61,486 nt of DNA from Pseudozyma flocculosa PF-1 (GCF_000417875.1 NW_006920873.1:118842-180327); one strand, 5' to 3'. Shown: positions 9,714 to 20,843, counted from the first letter of the stretch. Numbers and translations: made by a program. The notes: generated by a model not told the origin, from the letters alone.

Positions 9714-12392
9714 ATGCCGGCCAAGATGGACGCCTTCACGGGCGACCTTTCGCTGCGCTACTTTGTCGACAGCGGCGGCGGCGGGCAGGACGACGACTCG
9801 CCATCAGCCGGAGCAGCAGCCCGGCGCACTCCACAGAGCAGCAGCCGACGCCAGCTCAGCTGTCGAAAGAAGGCAACCGTCCCGGCCTCGCCCGGCTTCA
9901 ACGTTCCGGCTCTGTCGGCCGACGATAGCGCACTGATGGACACCAGCCTCGGCGACGTCTCCAATACCCTCACCAAATCACCCGCCAAGGCCACCAACGC
10001 CTCCTCGAACTCGTCGCCCAGGAAGAGCGCGAGGCAGCCGCCAAGGACAGGCGCATCGCCGCTCAAGAACTTCTACTTCACCACCGACCTGCGCCGGATA
10101 TCAGAGGTGCCCACCGCCACGCCGGGAGATGACACCTTCCTCGTCGACCTCGATACCAGCGAACTCGAGCGCCTTGCCGCCTGGGAGACAGCTCAGCTGG
10201 ATCAGAATGCGCTAAAGTCAAGCACGGCGAGCAGCAGCGGCGACGGCTCGAAGTCGAGCTCCTTACGCCCCTCCCGATCTAAGCTGTCGGAGCTGTCCAG
10301 CCTGCAAGAAGACTCGGCGGAGCACGAGAATATCGCCCCCTTTGTCCAGCTTGGCCGAGGTCGAAGCCGCAGCAGGAGCCCCAGAAAGGCCAGGCCGTCT
10401 GCTGCCCTGCCGTCGAGGGAGGATGTCGAGCCGATTCCTGAAGTCATCCAGCCCGTCCCGGAGCCTGCATCGACGCAGCCGATCCTGACGTCTTCGGCCC
10501 AGGCCGCGAAAAGACCTGCCGCAGAAGATGTTGCCGGTCCGCCAACGAAGGCGTCAAAGAAAGCGTCGCTGATCTCCGTAGGTGCCAACAGGCAATATTT
10601 TCGAGCTTCTCGGGCGGCGGCTGATTCCCTTGTCCCTGCCCTGCCCGCGTTGCACCTCTCCGATCCCCAGAAACCACCTTCGCAGGGCACGGCTAGCGTC
10701 ACTCAGTCGTCCGTCAAGACATCTCGCAGCTCAGTGCCCCGGAAACCGTCTTCGTCTCGCGAAGCATCGAGACTCGCCTCTTCGTCATCGTCAGACGCTC
10801 TTTCGAGCTCGATCTTCTCTTCGGACAAGGACGTGGGTGGCAGTGGGCCCATGCCGACTTCGGCGGCGCTGGAGCCGACGCTTGCACCCTCTGCTGGCGA
10901 CGAAAAGCAGCGTGCTTCGGTCTCGCCAAAGAGAAGGATTGCAAAGGCGCAGTCGCGGCAGCCTTCTACTTCGCCCACCAAGCTACCCACCAGGCGCGGC
11001 TCGAGGGTCTCGCTGGTCGCCGCCGCAGAGCCGCGCGAGGAGCGGCGCAGACGGCTGGGCCTCAGCACGAAGAGCAAGGAAGAGCTAGCGTCAAGCGCAG
11101 TGCCGATCGAGATGCCAGCCGAGGCTGCCGTTGAAGCGGCAGCTACATCGCCGGACCCAAGATCGCTGCTGCCGTCGACGCCACCCCTGACGCAGTCGGA
11201 GGACGGCCAGGTTGAGATTCCCGTAACGCCCAGTGAGCAGCAGCCCGAGGTTCAGACTCTGGCCGAACAACAGCGACGCTCTCCACCTGCCGAGGCTGTG
11301 CCTCCATCCCAGGAAGCTCCTGCAGCCAGTCGGACAACGAGGCGGCGATCTGCGCGACTCAGCCTCAAGGGAGAGAGCTCACCGCGAGATCCGACGGGGG
11401 CGCCAGCGACGGAGCCGAAGCCGTTCAAGCCCAAGGCGACGACCAGGAAGCCGTTGCGGCCATCTCTGACCATCCCGACGACGGCCGTGGCAAAGAAAGA
11501 GGCTGCCGTGCAGAGGAGCGCCGTCGCCCAGGCTCGCAAGGCGGCGTCCGCGGCACCCTCCGTCACAGCCAGGATTCCGGCAGTGACAGGCCGGAAGGTG
11601 CAAGCCACGCCGCCAGTTGCCCCGAGTCAGAGCGCAACCAGCGACAAGGACTCGACTGGCGCGAGCGCATCCAGCGCTGCCCCTGGGGGCCGCGTCCTGC
11701 GGAACCGCAAGTCGCTGGTGGCCCCACCGGCAGTCCCGACGACGGTCATCGGCGGCAAGTTCCGGCAGATGGCCAACGGCGAGCTGGTGCCCATCACGTC
11801 GCTGGAAGCGGCCGGTTTCCAGCTCTCGACGGACGCACGAGGAGCGCAGCACGCCACGATCGCCCGGCAGCGCCTCGAAAAGCAGGAAGAGGAGCGGAAG
11901 CGAAAGGCGGCGTACAAGGCGAACCCGATCCCCGAATGGATGCGGAAGCGCAAGCAGGAGCTGGAGAGGGAGGAAGAAGAGCGGCTGCAAGCCGAGCTGG
12001 AAGAGGCGCGGCAGCAGGAGCTGACCAGGCAAAAGAAGAAGAGGGTGGCGGCGTCGTCGCTGGCGGCGGACCGCGGTGCGAGGTCTCCAAAGAAGCAAAA
12101 GACGGTGGCAGTGCCGTTCGTGTCCAGCGTCGATGCGAGGCTGGCCGAGAGACAGAGGTGGGAAGACAAGAGGCGGCGCAAGGAAGCGCTCATCGAGGCC
12201 GAGCGCGAAAAGGCGAGGAGGGAGAGGGAAGCCAAGGAGGAAGAGGAGTACAGGGAGGCACGCAAGAGGACCGTCGTCAAGGCCAACCCGCTGCCCGGCT
12301 ACCTCAACTACGCCGTCAGCAACGCGGCGGCAAGCTCCGAGACGCAGACGCAGCAGACGAGGTCTTCGGCCAGGACCCGACGCAGCGACTGA
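9714..12392 (+). CDS. TPX2-domain-like spindle/microtubule protein
   Basis: A single-exon frame of 892 residues. The first 680 residues are Ser/Pro/Ala-rich and look disordered, with SP/TP sites and basic SPRK patches typical of Cdk-regulated chromatin or spindle proteins. The last 210 residues are charged and helical, and hold two copies of a pattern known from TPX2 C-terminal repeats: a long Glu/Arg helix joined to a short KANPIPEW or KANPLPGY motif. The second copy reads VDARLAERQRWEDK, then an Arg/Glu helix, then RTVVKANPLP. TPX2 proteins nucleate spindle microtubules and activate Aurora A. The assignment rests on this motif only; an INCENP-like or other coiled-coil microtubule protein is the alternative. 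The first ATG of the frame is used; another lies four codons later. Confidence 0.55.
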   Translation: MPAKMDAFTGDLSLRYFVDSGGGGQDDDSPSAGAAARRTPQSSSRRQLSCRKKATVPASPGFNVPALSADDSALMDTSLGDVSNTLTKSPAKATNASSNSSPRKSARQPPRTGASPLKNFYFTTDLRRISEVPTATPGDDTFLVDLDTSELERLAAWETAQLDQNALKSSTASSSGDGSKSSSLRPSRSKLSELSSLQEDSAEHENIAPFVQLGRGRSRSRSPRKARPSAALPSREDVEPIPEVIQPVPEPASTQPILTSSAQAAKRPAAEDVAGPPTKASKKASLISVGANRQYFRASRAAADSLVPALPALHLSDPQKPPSQGTASVTQSSVKTSRSSVPRKPSSSREASRLASSSSSDALSSSIFSSDKDVGGSGPMPTSAALEPTLAPSAGDEKQRASVSPKRRIAKAQSRQPSTSPTKLPTRRGSRVSLVAAAEPREERRRRLGLSTKSKEELASSAVPIEMPAEAAVEAAATSPDPRSLLPSTPPLTQSEDGQVEIPVTPSEQQPEVQTLAEQQRRSPPAEAVPPSQEAPAASRTTRRRSARLSLKGESSPRDPTGAPATEPKPFKPKATTRKPLRPSLTIPTTAVAKKEAAVQRSAVAQARKAASAAPSVTARIPAVTGRKVQATPPVAPSQSATSDKDSTGASASSAAPGGRVLRNRKSLVAPPAVPTTVIGGKFRQMANGELVPITSLEAAGFQLSTDARGAQHATIARQRLEKQEEERKRKAAYKANPIPEWMRKRKQELEREEEERLQAELEEARQQELTRQKKKRVAASSLAADRGARSPKKQKTVAVPFVSSVDARLAERQRWEDKRRRKEALIEAEREKARREREAKEEEEYREARKRTVVKANPLPGYLNYAVSNAAASSETQTQQTRSSARTRRSD

Positions 12393-13015
12393 GGGCGTCG
12401 TCGCTTGATCGCCTCTCCCGATGGCCAGTTCTACCAGCATCGCCTGATGATACCCAAGCCCGGTTCCTCTTGACGAACCCCATCGATACCTCTTCACTCA
12501 CTCTGCGGCCGTGCGGGTAGCAGCGCAGCCGCCGCATGTGTGCCGGTGCCGTCTGAGCGAAGCTCTCCAGGACAGAGGAGCGCGACGTGGATTGCCGTGG
12601 GCGGATAGGGGTTGGCGGGGCGGCCAGCAGGCCATCGGCTCGACCCGAGCCAGCGGGGTGGGAAGGGTCGGCTGGCTGGCCGAACGGCGACAGCGCCGAT
12701 GGCCGGGGCTCGCCTCCACTTTTTTTGGTCTCGATCTCGGGGCGGTGCTTCGGCTTCCCTCCCGACGACCATCACCCATCCGCACCGCCCACTTGTCATA
12801 TCGCCTGCTTCTGCTTCCGGCCATCGCCATCGGCACCTCTCGAATCTCTCTCAGCTCTCGCAGCTCTCCATCTGCCTTCGATCTCTTCACCTACTTCCAC
12901 CGACACACGGACAGCCTGGCGAATCTCACCATTGTCAGAGGAGATGCGCGCGCCGTAGTCGTCCAACCCTGTACCTCCCCCTCCCCCCCCTCCTTCGGGC
13001 TCTCAACAGCCCAAC
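12393..13015 (+). promoter_or_regulatory. Upstream region of the F-box gene
   Basis: 623 nt between two plus-strand genes. It holds the 3' UTR of the TPX2-like gene and the F-box promoter. It turns CT-rich from about 12830 (TCTCTCTCAGCTCTCGCAGCTC), with a C-run at 12975-12990 shortly before the ATG. No TATA and no additional gene were seen. Confidence 0.45.
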
Positions 13016-15067
13016 ATGGTCGACCCCGTACAGTGCCTGCCGTACGAGACCGCACTCCACCTCCTCTCCTTCCTCGACCCGTATACCCTCACGCAGGCCT
13101 CCTGCGTCTCTCGGTCCTGGTCGGGACTGGTCCAGGACAGCCAGCTATGGAGGAGGGTCGCCCTACGCCTGGGCTACCACCAAGGTCCCTCCCACCCTCG
13201 ATTGACGGTCGCCGCCGGCACACTCAGGGAGATACCGGAATCGCCAGAAGAGGGCACCTTGGACGCTTCTACGGAGCTTGAGCGTGCCATCGACACGCAC
13301 CGCTCCAGGAGCGTCACCCGAGCCTTTGACAATTGCCGCAACTTCCGACAGTTCTGCTGCCTCCTTTGGAAGCTCGAGTGCAACTGGGCCGGCAAAAAAG
13401 CGGCCGTCGGTCCCGGAGACCAGGGAGAACAAGGTCGCCTCGCTGCCGACTCGGAGGTGCCCCGCCTGCGGCCAAAGACGGCGAGGCGCTTCCCAGACTC
13501 GCCAAACGGAGCTTCTCCCGACGTCTGGAGGTTCAAGCTGGACCCCATCGAAAAGACAATCATCTGCACCGGGTGTGAAGGCGGCGTCACCGTCTACGAC
13601 GCCCACACTTTTGAGATCCTGTGGCACCTCGCGCCGCACCAGACGAGGCAGCATCCGCATCTCGAGTTCTCCGAGGGCTACATGATCTTTGACCGCATCG
13701 ACCTCGACCACTTCGAGGTGTGGAAGAGCGAGAGGATCTCGAGCCGTGACGAGCTCGGCGGCAAGGCTCCCGAGCGCGGGCGCTACCTGCCGCACGCTCG
13801 CCTCACGTCGCCCCGCGCGATCCGGGCGTACCGCTTCCAATTCCCCGTGCTGGCCGCCGCCACCCGCGACGGCGCCGTGCTGCTGTGGAACGTGCCCGAG
13901 CGGCGCCTGTTCCAGACCATCGACATCTCGGCCTCGCCTCACGGCGACGGCAACATCAACTACATCGACTTTGACGACGAGTACGTGTTTCTCATCGGCG
14001 ACGGCGCCAAGAACGTCTCGGTCTTCTCGCGTGCCACGTCGCGCATGGCGTGGAACCTCGGCGAGCATTTCGAAAAGGGCAGAGCGGGGCCCTCGACGTG
14101 GAGGACGACGAGAGGCGAAGCCGTCTTCCGCGATTGGACGTTCAGCCAGGCAAAGTGGGTGCCGATGCCCCCGGGCGCGTGGCAGTCGTCGTCGAACCGC
14201 ATGAACGACGCCCAAGTCTTTATGAAGCCGTACCAGTGCTGGGGCGCCATCCACCCGGACATCAAGACCAACACGCTGCTGGTGCTCGGCCAGGGCTCGC
14301 TCCTGCTGCTGAGGGACTACAAGAGCTTCTTCCGCGACACGTCCAAGCCGCCCGCCGCGTTCGACGAGCTCCTCTTCCGCGATCTTGTGATGGGCGTCGA
14401 CCCTCGCTACGTGTCGGTGGAGTTCGACTTGGAGCGGGACCCGCTAGCATGGAACAGCCGCGAGCAGCTCTGGGACGTCTCTCCGCCTTCGCTGATGGCC
14501 GTGCACGACGGCAAGGCCTTCTGCGTCAATGTGAGTCGAGCGCAAGCGTGCATTGTCGGTCTGACACCGCGCCTCTGAGCGAACCTCGACAGAGGGGGAC
14601 GCTGCTAATCCTGCTGCTCTCCGCCCTCTTCCACCCTTGCCTCGCAGCTGCAACCGATGTTCGTCGATCTGGAGCGGCCCGCGCCCGTGGTTGCAAGCGA
14701 TCCGGGCGACGGCGGACCGGCTCCGGCCGACGACGCCGTCGAGCGTGCTGCCGGCCGGGGTCCTCCGTGCAGCCTCTACCTCAACTACAACAGCTTTGTG
14801 GCGCCGGACCACGACGTCTGGGTGACGGCGCTGTACGAGTCGAGCTGCGTCCAGATGGACGGCACGGCGGCTTTCTGCGTCGACATCGACTTTGACTCGC
14901 GGCCCCACATCCAGTCGTTTGACTTTGCGCGAACCCGCCGGCCGAGGCATGCCTCGCTGGCCTCGCGGAACCGCAACGCGGGCAGCGCCGCGGACAGCGG
15001 GAACGGCTCCTGGGATAGCGATGACATCGATGGGGACCACGAGGATGCCGAGGAGGCGGTGGTGTGA
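13016..15067 (+). CDS. F-box protein with a degenerate beta-propeller-like C-terminus
   Basis: Probable substrate receptor of an SCF ubiquitin ligase. Exons 13016-14530 and 14648-15067 give 644 residues. The 117-nt intron (GTGAGT...CGCAG) is phase 0, and joining continues AFCVN|LQPMFVDLERP. Seen: an F-box at residues 3-50 (CLPYETALHLLSFLDPYTL, then CVSRSWSGL and DSQLWRR). After it, short blades resemble WD or kelch units, such as IICTGCEGGVTVYD, VLAAATRDGAVLLWNVPER and YVFLIGDGAKNVSVFSRAT. The C-terminus is acidic. The family (F-box plus poorly conserved propeller) is common in basidiomycetes, and its substrates are unknown. I do not recognise a named orthologue. Confidence 0.8.
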
Positions 15068-15566
15068 AGGTGGGAAGCGGCCGAGGGAGCTGCTCACAAC
15101 CAAAAAAGCGAAGGGCAAGCAAGCGAGGAGACGTTGCGGTGTGGACCCGACGCACCGACGCATCGTCCGCTTTGGCCCCATCTCGTGCGTGTATGTACTC
15201 GATAATAGGCTCGAATCGACCCGACTCGGGAACTTGCTGTGCGTGCGTCGACCATGGCAAAGTGCATGGTATGACCTCGAGAGCGAGGGGATACGGGTCG
15301 ACGAAGGTCGAGGAGAAGCTCGGGTCGCTGCAGCTATGTAGGCAGGTGGAGGGTGACGCCAAGAGCCGGCGGCCCGTGCACCGCCGGCCCCGGGCGCCGC
15401 TGCCGCTCGAGGTTGACGCTGGCAGCCGGGCCTCTCAGACGGACCTGGCCGCCTTCTTCTTCTTCTTCTTCTTCTCTTCTTCTTCCACCACCTCCATCTT
15501 CGTTCATCGACCGCTCGTCCTTTCCTCGTGCTGTCCTTCGCCGCTCATCGCTGATTGTTCGACGCC
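15068..15566 (+). promoter_or_regulatory. ISC1 upstream region with a TTC tract
   Basis: 499 nt. A TTC microsatellite at about 15453-15484, then CCACCACCTCC, lie 85-115 nt before the ISC1 ATG, probably in or next to the 5' UTR. The first half is the 3' UTR of the F-box gene. No TATA was seen. Confidence 0.45.
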
Positions 15567-17424
15567 ATGTCGACGTCCTCTGCGTCACCGCCGCCGCCAA
15601 CCCCCGGGACCAAGGCCTCGACGGCCCAGCTTCGCATCCTGACGCTCAACGTATGGGGCCTCAAGTACATTTCCAAGCTGCGTTTCGAGCGGATACGGCA
15701 GATTGCATTGCGTCTCCACTCGCCCTCAACGCCCACGTACGATTTTGTATGCCTTCAGGAAATCTGGTACGAGTCGGTCGACTGGCGCCAGCTCCAGGCC
15801 CTCCTCTCGAGCCGGTATCCGCACACCAAGTTCTTCCTCTCGGGCGCCTTTGGCAGCGGCCTTGCCATCCTCTCACGCTGGCCCATCCTCGAGACGCGCA
15901 CTCATCCCTACAGCCTCAACGGTCTGCCCATCCACGTTCAGCAAGGGGACTGGTTTGTCGGCAAGGCGTGCGGCGCCATCACCGTCCACCACCCCGAGCT
16001 CGGCCTGGTCGACGTGTGGAACACCCACTTTGTCGCCGCGGGCGGAGAGGACGGGCCCGAGAGCCGCAGGGCCCACCGCATCACCCAGGCCTACGAGCTC
16101 GCCACCAACGCCAGGAACAGCGCAAAACGCAACAGGCACACGATCGTCTGCGGCGACCTCAACTCGACCCCGCCCGCCCTCTGCCTACGCCTCCTTAGGG
16201 ACGTCGGCGGCTTGTTTGACAGCTGGGCCGATTCTCGGCCGGGCGCAGACCCGTTCGCCACCGAGCTGCCGCCCTCTGCTACCGGCAGCGGCGCAAGATC
16301 GGGTCGCACCGCCATCGACCCCGAACGCGCCCTCGTCGACCTCGGCGTCACGTGCGACTCGCCGCTCAACTCGTGGACGGCGGGCAAGAAGCTCGACGCG
16401 AGAGCCCAGCGCGGAGCAGGCAAGCGCCTCGACTACATCCTCTACCGCGGTCCGGAAGTCGTCGAACCGAGCAACGACGTGCACCCTTCGTCGGTGCCGG
16501 CAGCCGCGTCGACGCTGGCCTACGAAGCGAGCGAGTCGACCAGGGGCAGGCTGCAGTGCACGGCGAGTCGCGTCGTCTTCACCGAGCCCTCGCCGGCGCT
16601 CGAGGGCATCAGCTTGTCGGACCACTTTGGAGTCGAGTCCATCCTCGACATTCTCCCACCACCACCAGCAGCGTCTTCCTCGTCGGCCAAGCACACGCAC
16701 AAGCACGGCGTCGCACCGTCCTCGAGCGATGTGGCGATCACGACGAGCCGCGCCAAGAGCATTCAGACGACGCTGGCTGCCGCCATGCAGGCTCTGGCGG
16801 GTGGGCATGCCGGATCGCGGCGCACGCAGCGCAGCCACTTTGGCGTGTTCGCCGCTGCGCTCGGCGTTGCGGTCACCTCGGTCGTCGCGAGCATCTTCCA
16901 GCCTCTGTCCGGGGTCAATCCGCTCCTCGTCCTCCTTGGCGTCGTGGCGGGCTGGGCGGGAACGACGATGCTCTACAGCGCCGTCGTCTGGTTCGAATGG
17001 GAGAAACGTGAGTGTTTCAATCGGCCTCCTTCCTCTCTCAGCCTTGGCGTCTCTTTGGGCAGCCGGCACAACGCTGACACACCTCGCTTCGTTCTCTCGC
17101 CCCCTTTTCACGCTACTACCGTCTCGGCCTTTCAAAGGTACGCTCCGGACCGTGCTAGAGATGATGGAGCTGGAAATGGACCAGACGCGTCGACTCGCCC
17201 TTTTACCCTCGCGGACCCCGTCGTCGTCGTCGATCCGGCCCATCGGCGGCGGCGGCGGCGGCGGCGGCGGCAGCGGCAGCGGTGGGGGGGACGGGATAGC
17301 CGAGCGCACACCACCGTCGCAGGAACAGGGTGGCAGCAGCTCGGGTCCAAGGGCAGGCTCGTCGTCGCACAGCAGCGGCGCCGCTTCGCCCCTGCCCCAT
17401 GTCCGGGAGGGCAACCTCATCTGA
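15567..17424 (+). CDS. ISC1: Inositol phosphosphingolipid phospholipase C (neutral sphingomyelinase)
   Basis: Mg-dependent enzyme that cleaves inositol-phospho-ceramides to ceramide, on the ER and mitochondrial outer membrane in yeast. Exons 15567-17007 and 17138-17424 give 575 residues. The intron is 130 nt (GTGAGT...AAAG), and joining gives WEKRTLRTVLEMME. Seen: endonuclease/phosphatase-fold motifs LTLNVWGLKYISK, VCLQEIWYE (metal Glu), GSGLAILSRWPI, the P-loop-like GDWFVGKACGAI that in Isc1 binds acidic phospholipid, DVWNTHF, VCGDLNSTP and SDHFGVES (catalytic Asp-His). Two hydrophobic segments near residues 428-447 and 452-475 form the usual C-terminal membrane hairpin. The tail has a polyglycine run from a GGC repeat (17245-17270). 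The tail and second exon are poorly conserved but the frame closes. Confidence 0.93.
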
Positions 17425-17747
17425 TCCGATGCGACCTCGACGAGACCGACCTTGACCATCGTTCAAGACCATCCTTCAACTGTCAAGGTCGATGGCGACG
17501 ATCAGAGACGGAGTAGGGGACACGGCGACGTTTCTATCTAGATTGTTCGTTTGGGAGAGGCGGTAGAGATGGAGATGGAGAGCAGAGGTGAGGGGAGGAG
17601 GATGTCTAGCGATTACGATGCGTCACCCTCTTTCTACCTTCTAAGAGCTAGTGCGATACCACGTCGATACGAGCGGCGCCGTGCCGCATCTAGTCAAACG
17701 CACGGCGAAGGGGACGACGGAGGATTGCCTCGCGCCCGCGACCGCGA
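17425..17747. other. Intergenic, convergent 3' ends
   Basis: 323 nt between the ISC1 stop (plus) and the hydrolase stop (minus). GATGGAGATGGAGAGCAGAG-like purine-rich sequence lies on the plus strand; no gene or clear terminator element was seen. Confidence 0.5.
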
Positions 17748-20216
17748 TCAGAGGGGGGATGGGGCGCGGGTCGTGTAGAGCGAGGCGAGGGCCGAAGTCT
17801 GCGGCGCGGGCGATCCAGGTCCGTGTCCCTGGAGGAGGAGGAAGTCGGAGCTGGCGCTCGTCTTGTTGCTCTCGTATCCCCGCTCGTAACGGTGGTGGTG
17901 ATGGTGAGACGATCCGACGAGCGTCGTCCCCGTCGTCGCCGTATCCATATCGTATCCGCCACCGACATCACCACCACCGCCGGCTTTTCCTCTCTGCTGC
18001 TGCTGCTGCTGCTGAGGGGACGGCAAGGTTCGGCGCTGTGCGAGAAAGGGAGAGTTGGATGCGATGCTCGAAGTGTCCATCATCTGGTCGGTCTCGTCGT
18101 CGGCGCCGCCTGGCGAGCGCGAAAACGAAGAGTCGCCACGTCCGTGGCCGCCGCCGATGCCGCCGCCCGCGCCGTCGCTGGGACCCCTTCGCTTGCGCAG
18201 TCCCGCCATCGACGCCGCTCCGCGTGCATCAACCAGAGTCGACATGGCCATCTCGGTTCCTGCGCCGCGCGCCGTCGTGGCCGCGTCCAGGTCGCGCCTC
18301 CACGCCTGGTCGTCGCGCCCGACGCTGCAGAGGCAGTAGAGCGCCGTGTAGATAACGAGGATTCCACCCAGCGAGCCGTAGAGCAGGCCCTCGGCGATGA
18401 GGAGGTGGAAGTGCGTCGCGAACCGCTTGTCCTGGTGCTCTTCTCCGTGCCTGCCGCCCCTCGTCCCGTTCTTGGGCGCGTGGACGTGCGGCTGCCGATC
18501 GCCCGGATTCGTGAGGTTGGTGAGTTCGGCATCGGCCGTGTCGAAGCGGTCGTTGAAGAGGCGCCACAGCGTCACGTTGGTCGAAAGCATCGGGTAGTCC
18601 TGGTGGCTCGTGTTGGCCACAAAGTCGACCGTCTGCTTGGCCGTCGGAAAGCCCAGGTTGGGGCCCGTCTTGTACTCGCCCGAATCGGACGTGTTGGCGA
18701 GGGCCAGGACGAAGTGGCAGCCACGATCTAAGTGATTCCACCCTTGCATCGTCGCCTGGCAGTGGGTGTCGCCCTGGCCGTTGTCGAGCAAGCCGTAGGC
18801 GTAGTGGACGTCGCGGCTGCGGTACCGCTTGATGATGGCCGATAGCGAGGCGTTGACGTCGCGCCGGGCGTAGGGGGGCACCTTGGTCACGTTGGACATG
18901 CCGTAGGGCCACGAGTCGGCGCCTGGTGCCGAGTTGCCGCCCGAGTTGCCAGCAGACGAGAGGGACGTGGGAGCATGGTTAGCTCGTCGGCTGGGCAATC
19001 GCGTTGTGGCACTCGCCTGGCATCCCCTGCCCATCGGGCCCACCCGTAACTCACCTTGGCACGTCGCGTTGGCGTTCTCGCGATCGTCGGTGGGGAAGAC
19101 GTAGGATCCAGGGTTGCCGATCCAGAAGAAGACGTTGGGATCGTAGGCCTTGGTCTTCTTGAGCATGGCGTACCGCTGCACCGCCTGCGCGCCCATCGAG
19201 TGCCCCGCGACGACGACGCGATTGATCGAAGGGAAGACCGACTTGTCAAAGAGCCAGTCGAGAAACGTGTCCATGACCTCGTACGACGATATGTTGGTCT
19301 TGTTCTCGTCGGGCGGCAGCGTGAGGTTCTGCACGCCTTTTGGGGGCGCCGCGGCTGCGCCGGGGTCGCTGGGGGACGGCGGCTGCTGCCTGCGTTGCAG
19401 CTCTTGCTCGCCCGGCTCGGCCTGGTCGGCATGCTGCTGCAGCGTGCGGTTGAGCTTGTGCAGCTTGGCTTGATACTCTTCGTCGGTCAGCGGGACGGGC
19501 GGGCCCTGGCTGTGGCTTCCGCTGGCCCAGCCCGAGCTGCGCCAGTAGAGCTCGTTGGGCTGCACGGCGCCCGCCGCCTTGTCGTTCTGGTTGAGCCAGC
19601 ACATGCCCATGAGGAGCACCGAGGCGTTGTTGGCGCCCGGCTGGCCCTGCTGCGCCACGATGTTGAGCGCGCTGCGCACCAGCGCCGTGTACTTCCAGCA
19701 GTCGCGCGGCTTGCCGGGCATGACGATGACGGCGCGCTTGATCTGCGACGGGTCGTAGTTGGCGCTGATGTAGAAAGGCATGACGGCGTCGCCGCGCACC
19801 TTGAAGGTGCGGTTGAGGTTGAAGCCGTCGAGCTGCGGCAGCGTCTGCCAGCCGCCCGTGTCCGAGCCGTTGACGGCGGGCACCGTCGTGAGCGGCGTGC
19901 CGTTGTTCCACGGCAGCTGCTGCACGTCGTCGCCGTGGACGAGCGTGTACGACGTCAGGCTGCCCGTGGCGACGCTGTTGGGTCCGGAGATGTAGGGCAG
20001 CCCGATGGCCATCTGCGCCGCGGCCACCGGATCGGTGCTGGCGAGCGCCACGACGGCCTCCTGCTGGTCCTGGGTCGCTGGCGGCGGTGCGTTGGGGTCC
20101 TGGCGGCGCACGAGCCCGGACGCTTGCGAGAGCGAGACGGGGTCGATGGTGCATATCACCATGAGCACCATCACCAGGCTCGAGAGGCCGTTGAGCAGGG
20201 CGAGCAACCGCGCCAT
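17748..20216 (-). CDS. Membrane-anchored, glycosylated alpha/beta-hydrolase
   Basis: Exons 20216-19055 and 18922-17748 give 778 residues. The 132-nt intron (GTGAGT...CCAG) keeps frame even if read through, so the length is not itself proof of splicing. Seen: an N-terminal hydrophobic segment (residues 8-30, signal peptide or anchor); the nucleophile elbow VVVAGHSMGAQ with Ser near 340; oxyanion-region strand AVIVMPGKPRDCW; about 15 N-glycosylation sequons, all before the second membrane segment; a transmembrane helix near the C-terminus (LLYGSLGGILVIYTALYCL); and a 140-residue cytosolic tail rich in Gly/Ser with short Gln and His runs. Topology therefore suggests a lumenal or extracellular catalytic domain. 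Substrate is unknown; lipase, esterase or peptidase are all possible. I do not recognise a characterised orthologue. Confidence 0.75.
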   Translation of the reverse strand: MARLLALLNGLSSLVMVLMVICTIDPVSLSQASGLVRRQDPNAPPPATQDQQEAVVALASTDPVAAAQMAIGLPYISGPNSVATGSLTSYTLVHGDDVQQLPWNNGTPLTTVPAVNGSDTGGWQTLPQLDGFNLNRTFKVRGDAVMPFYISANYDPSQIKRAVIVMPGKPRDCWKYTALVRSALNIVAQQGQPGANNASVLLMGMCWLNQNDKAAGAVQPNELYWRSSGWASGSHSQGPPVPLTDEEYQAKLHKLNRTLQQHADQAEPGEQELQRRQQPPSPSDPGAAAAPPKGVQNLTLPPDENKTNISSYEVMDTFLDWLFDKSVFPSINRVVVAGHSMGAQAVQRYAMLKKTKAYDPNVFFWIGNPGSYVFPTDDRENANATCQGELRVGPMGRGCQASATTRLPSRRANHAPTSLSSAGNSGGNSAPGADSWPYGMSNVTKVPPYARRDVNASLSAIIKRYRSRDVHYAYGLLDNGQGDTHCQATMQGWNHLDRGCHFVLALANTSDSGEYKTGPNLGFPTAKQTVDFVANTSHQDYPMLSTNVTLWRLFNDRFDTADAELTNLTNPGDRQPHVHAPKNGTRGGRHGEEHQDKRFATHFHLLIAEGLLYGSLGGILVIYTALYCLCSVGRDDQAWRRDLDAATTARGAGTEMAMSTLVDARGAASMAGLRKRRGPSDGAGGGIGGGHGRGDSSFSRSPGGADDETDQMMDTSSIASNSPFLAQRRTLPSPQQQQQQQRGKAGGGGDVGGGYDMDTATTGTTLVGSSHHHHHRYERGYESNKTSASSDFLLLQGHGPGSPAPQTSALASLYTTRAPSPL

Positions 20217-20843
20217 GTCGTCGTCGTCGTCGTCGTGGTTGTGGCAGTTGTACCGGCTGTCAATGTCGCGGGAGGAACGGTCGACTCGTCAAGAGGCGCA
20301 CAGCTCCGGTTCGGCGTGCGATCAGAAGGGTAGTAGTAGTGTGGGCATCCGATGGTGAAGGCGCTGGGCAGAAAGGAGGATGCCCTTTAGCCTAGTGGTG
20401 TGCGCGGACAGAGCGATGGCGAACAGTCAACTAGGGCGGAACGGCAGGCGACGGGCAGGTCACATATGAGGTCGCCAGGTGGGGTGGTCCGAAAGCGGCC
20501 GCTCGAGCCCCATCATCGGCCGGCCGGTCGGCCTGCCTCAAATGAGGACGACGGGACGCCCCACCTGGCTTTGCTAGCGCTGCGCCCGACCTCCGCGTCA
20601 AGGCGGGGCGGGGCTGATGTGTGGGTGGCTGATCCGTCTTATGTATCTCGGCGGGCGCCTGCCGCCGTGGACCGACGCTCGTCTGTGTTGGGGCGGAATG
20701 GCATGCTGTTGGCAACGTCTAGCTGGATGGTGGTAGTGATACAGGATGAGCAAGAAAGAGGAAGAGAGGGGGACAAGGTGGGGCAGGGACAGGCGCGCCG
20801 GTGATGGCAAGCAGAGATTGGCGGGCCGATCGATGCCTCTACT
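20217..20843 (-). promoter_or_regulatory. Hydrolase upstream region / creC downstream region
   Basis: 627 nt between two minus-strand genes. A GTC repeat (20218-20237 on the plus strand) lies in the hydrolase 5' UTR, directly before its ATG, followed by AGTAGTAGT near 20330. No TATA and no coding sequence were found. Confidence 0.4.

Noticed and set aside
20383..20460. A-box-like TAGCCTAGTGG suggesting a tRNA
   Set aside because: No B box (GGTTCGANNCC) at the right distance and no pairing acceptor stem.
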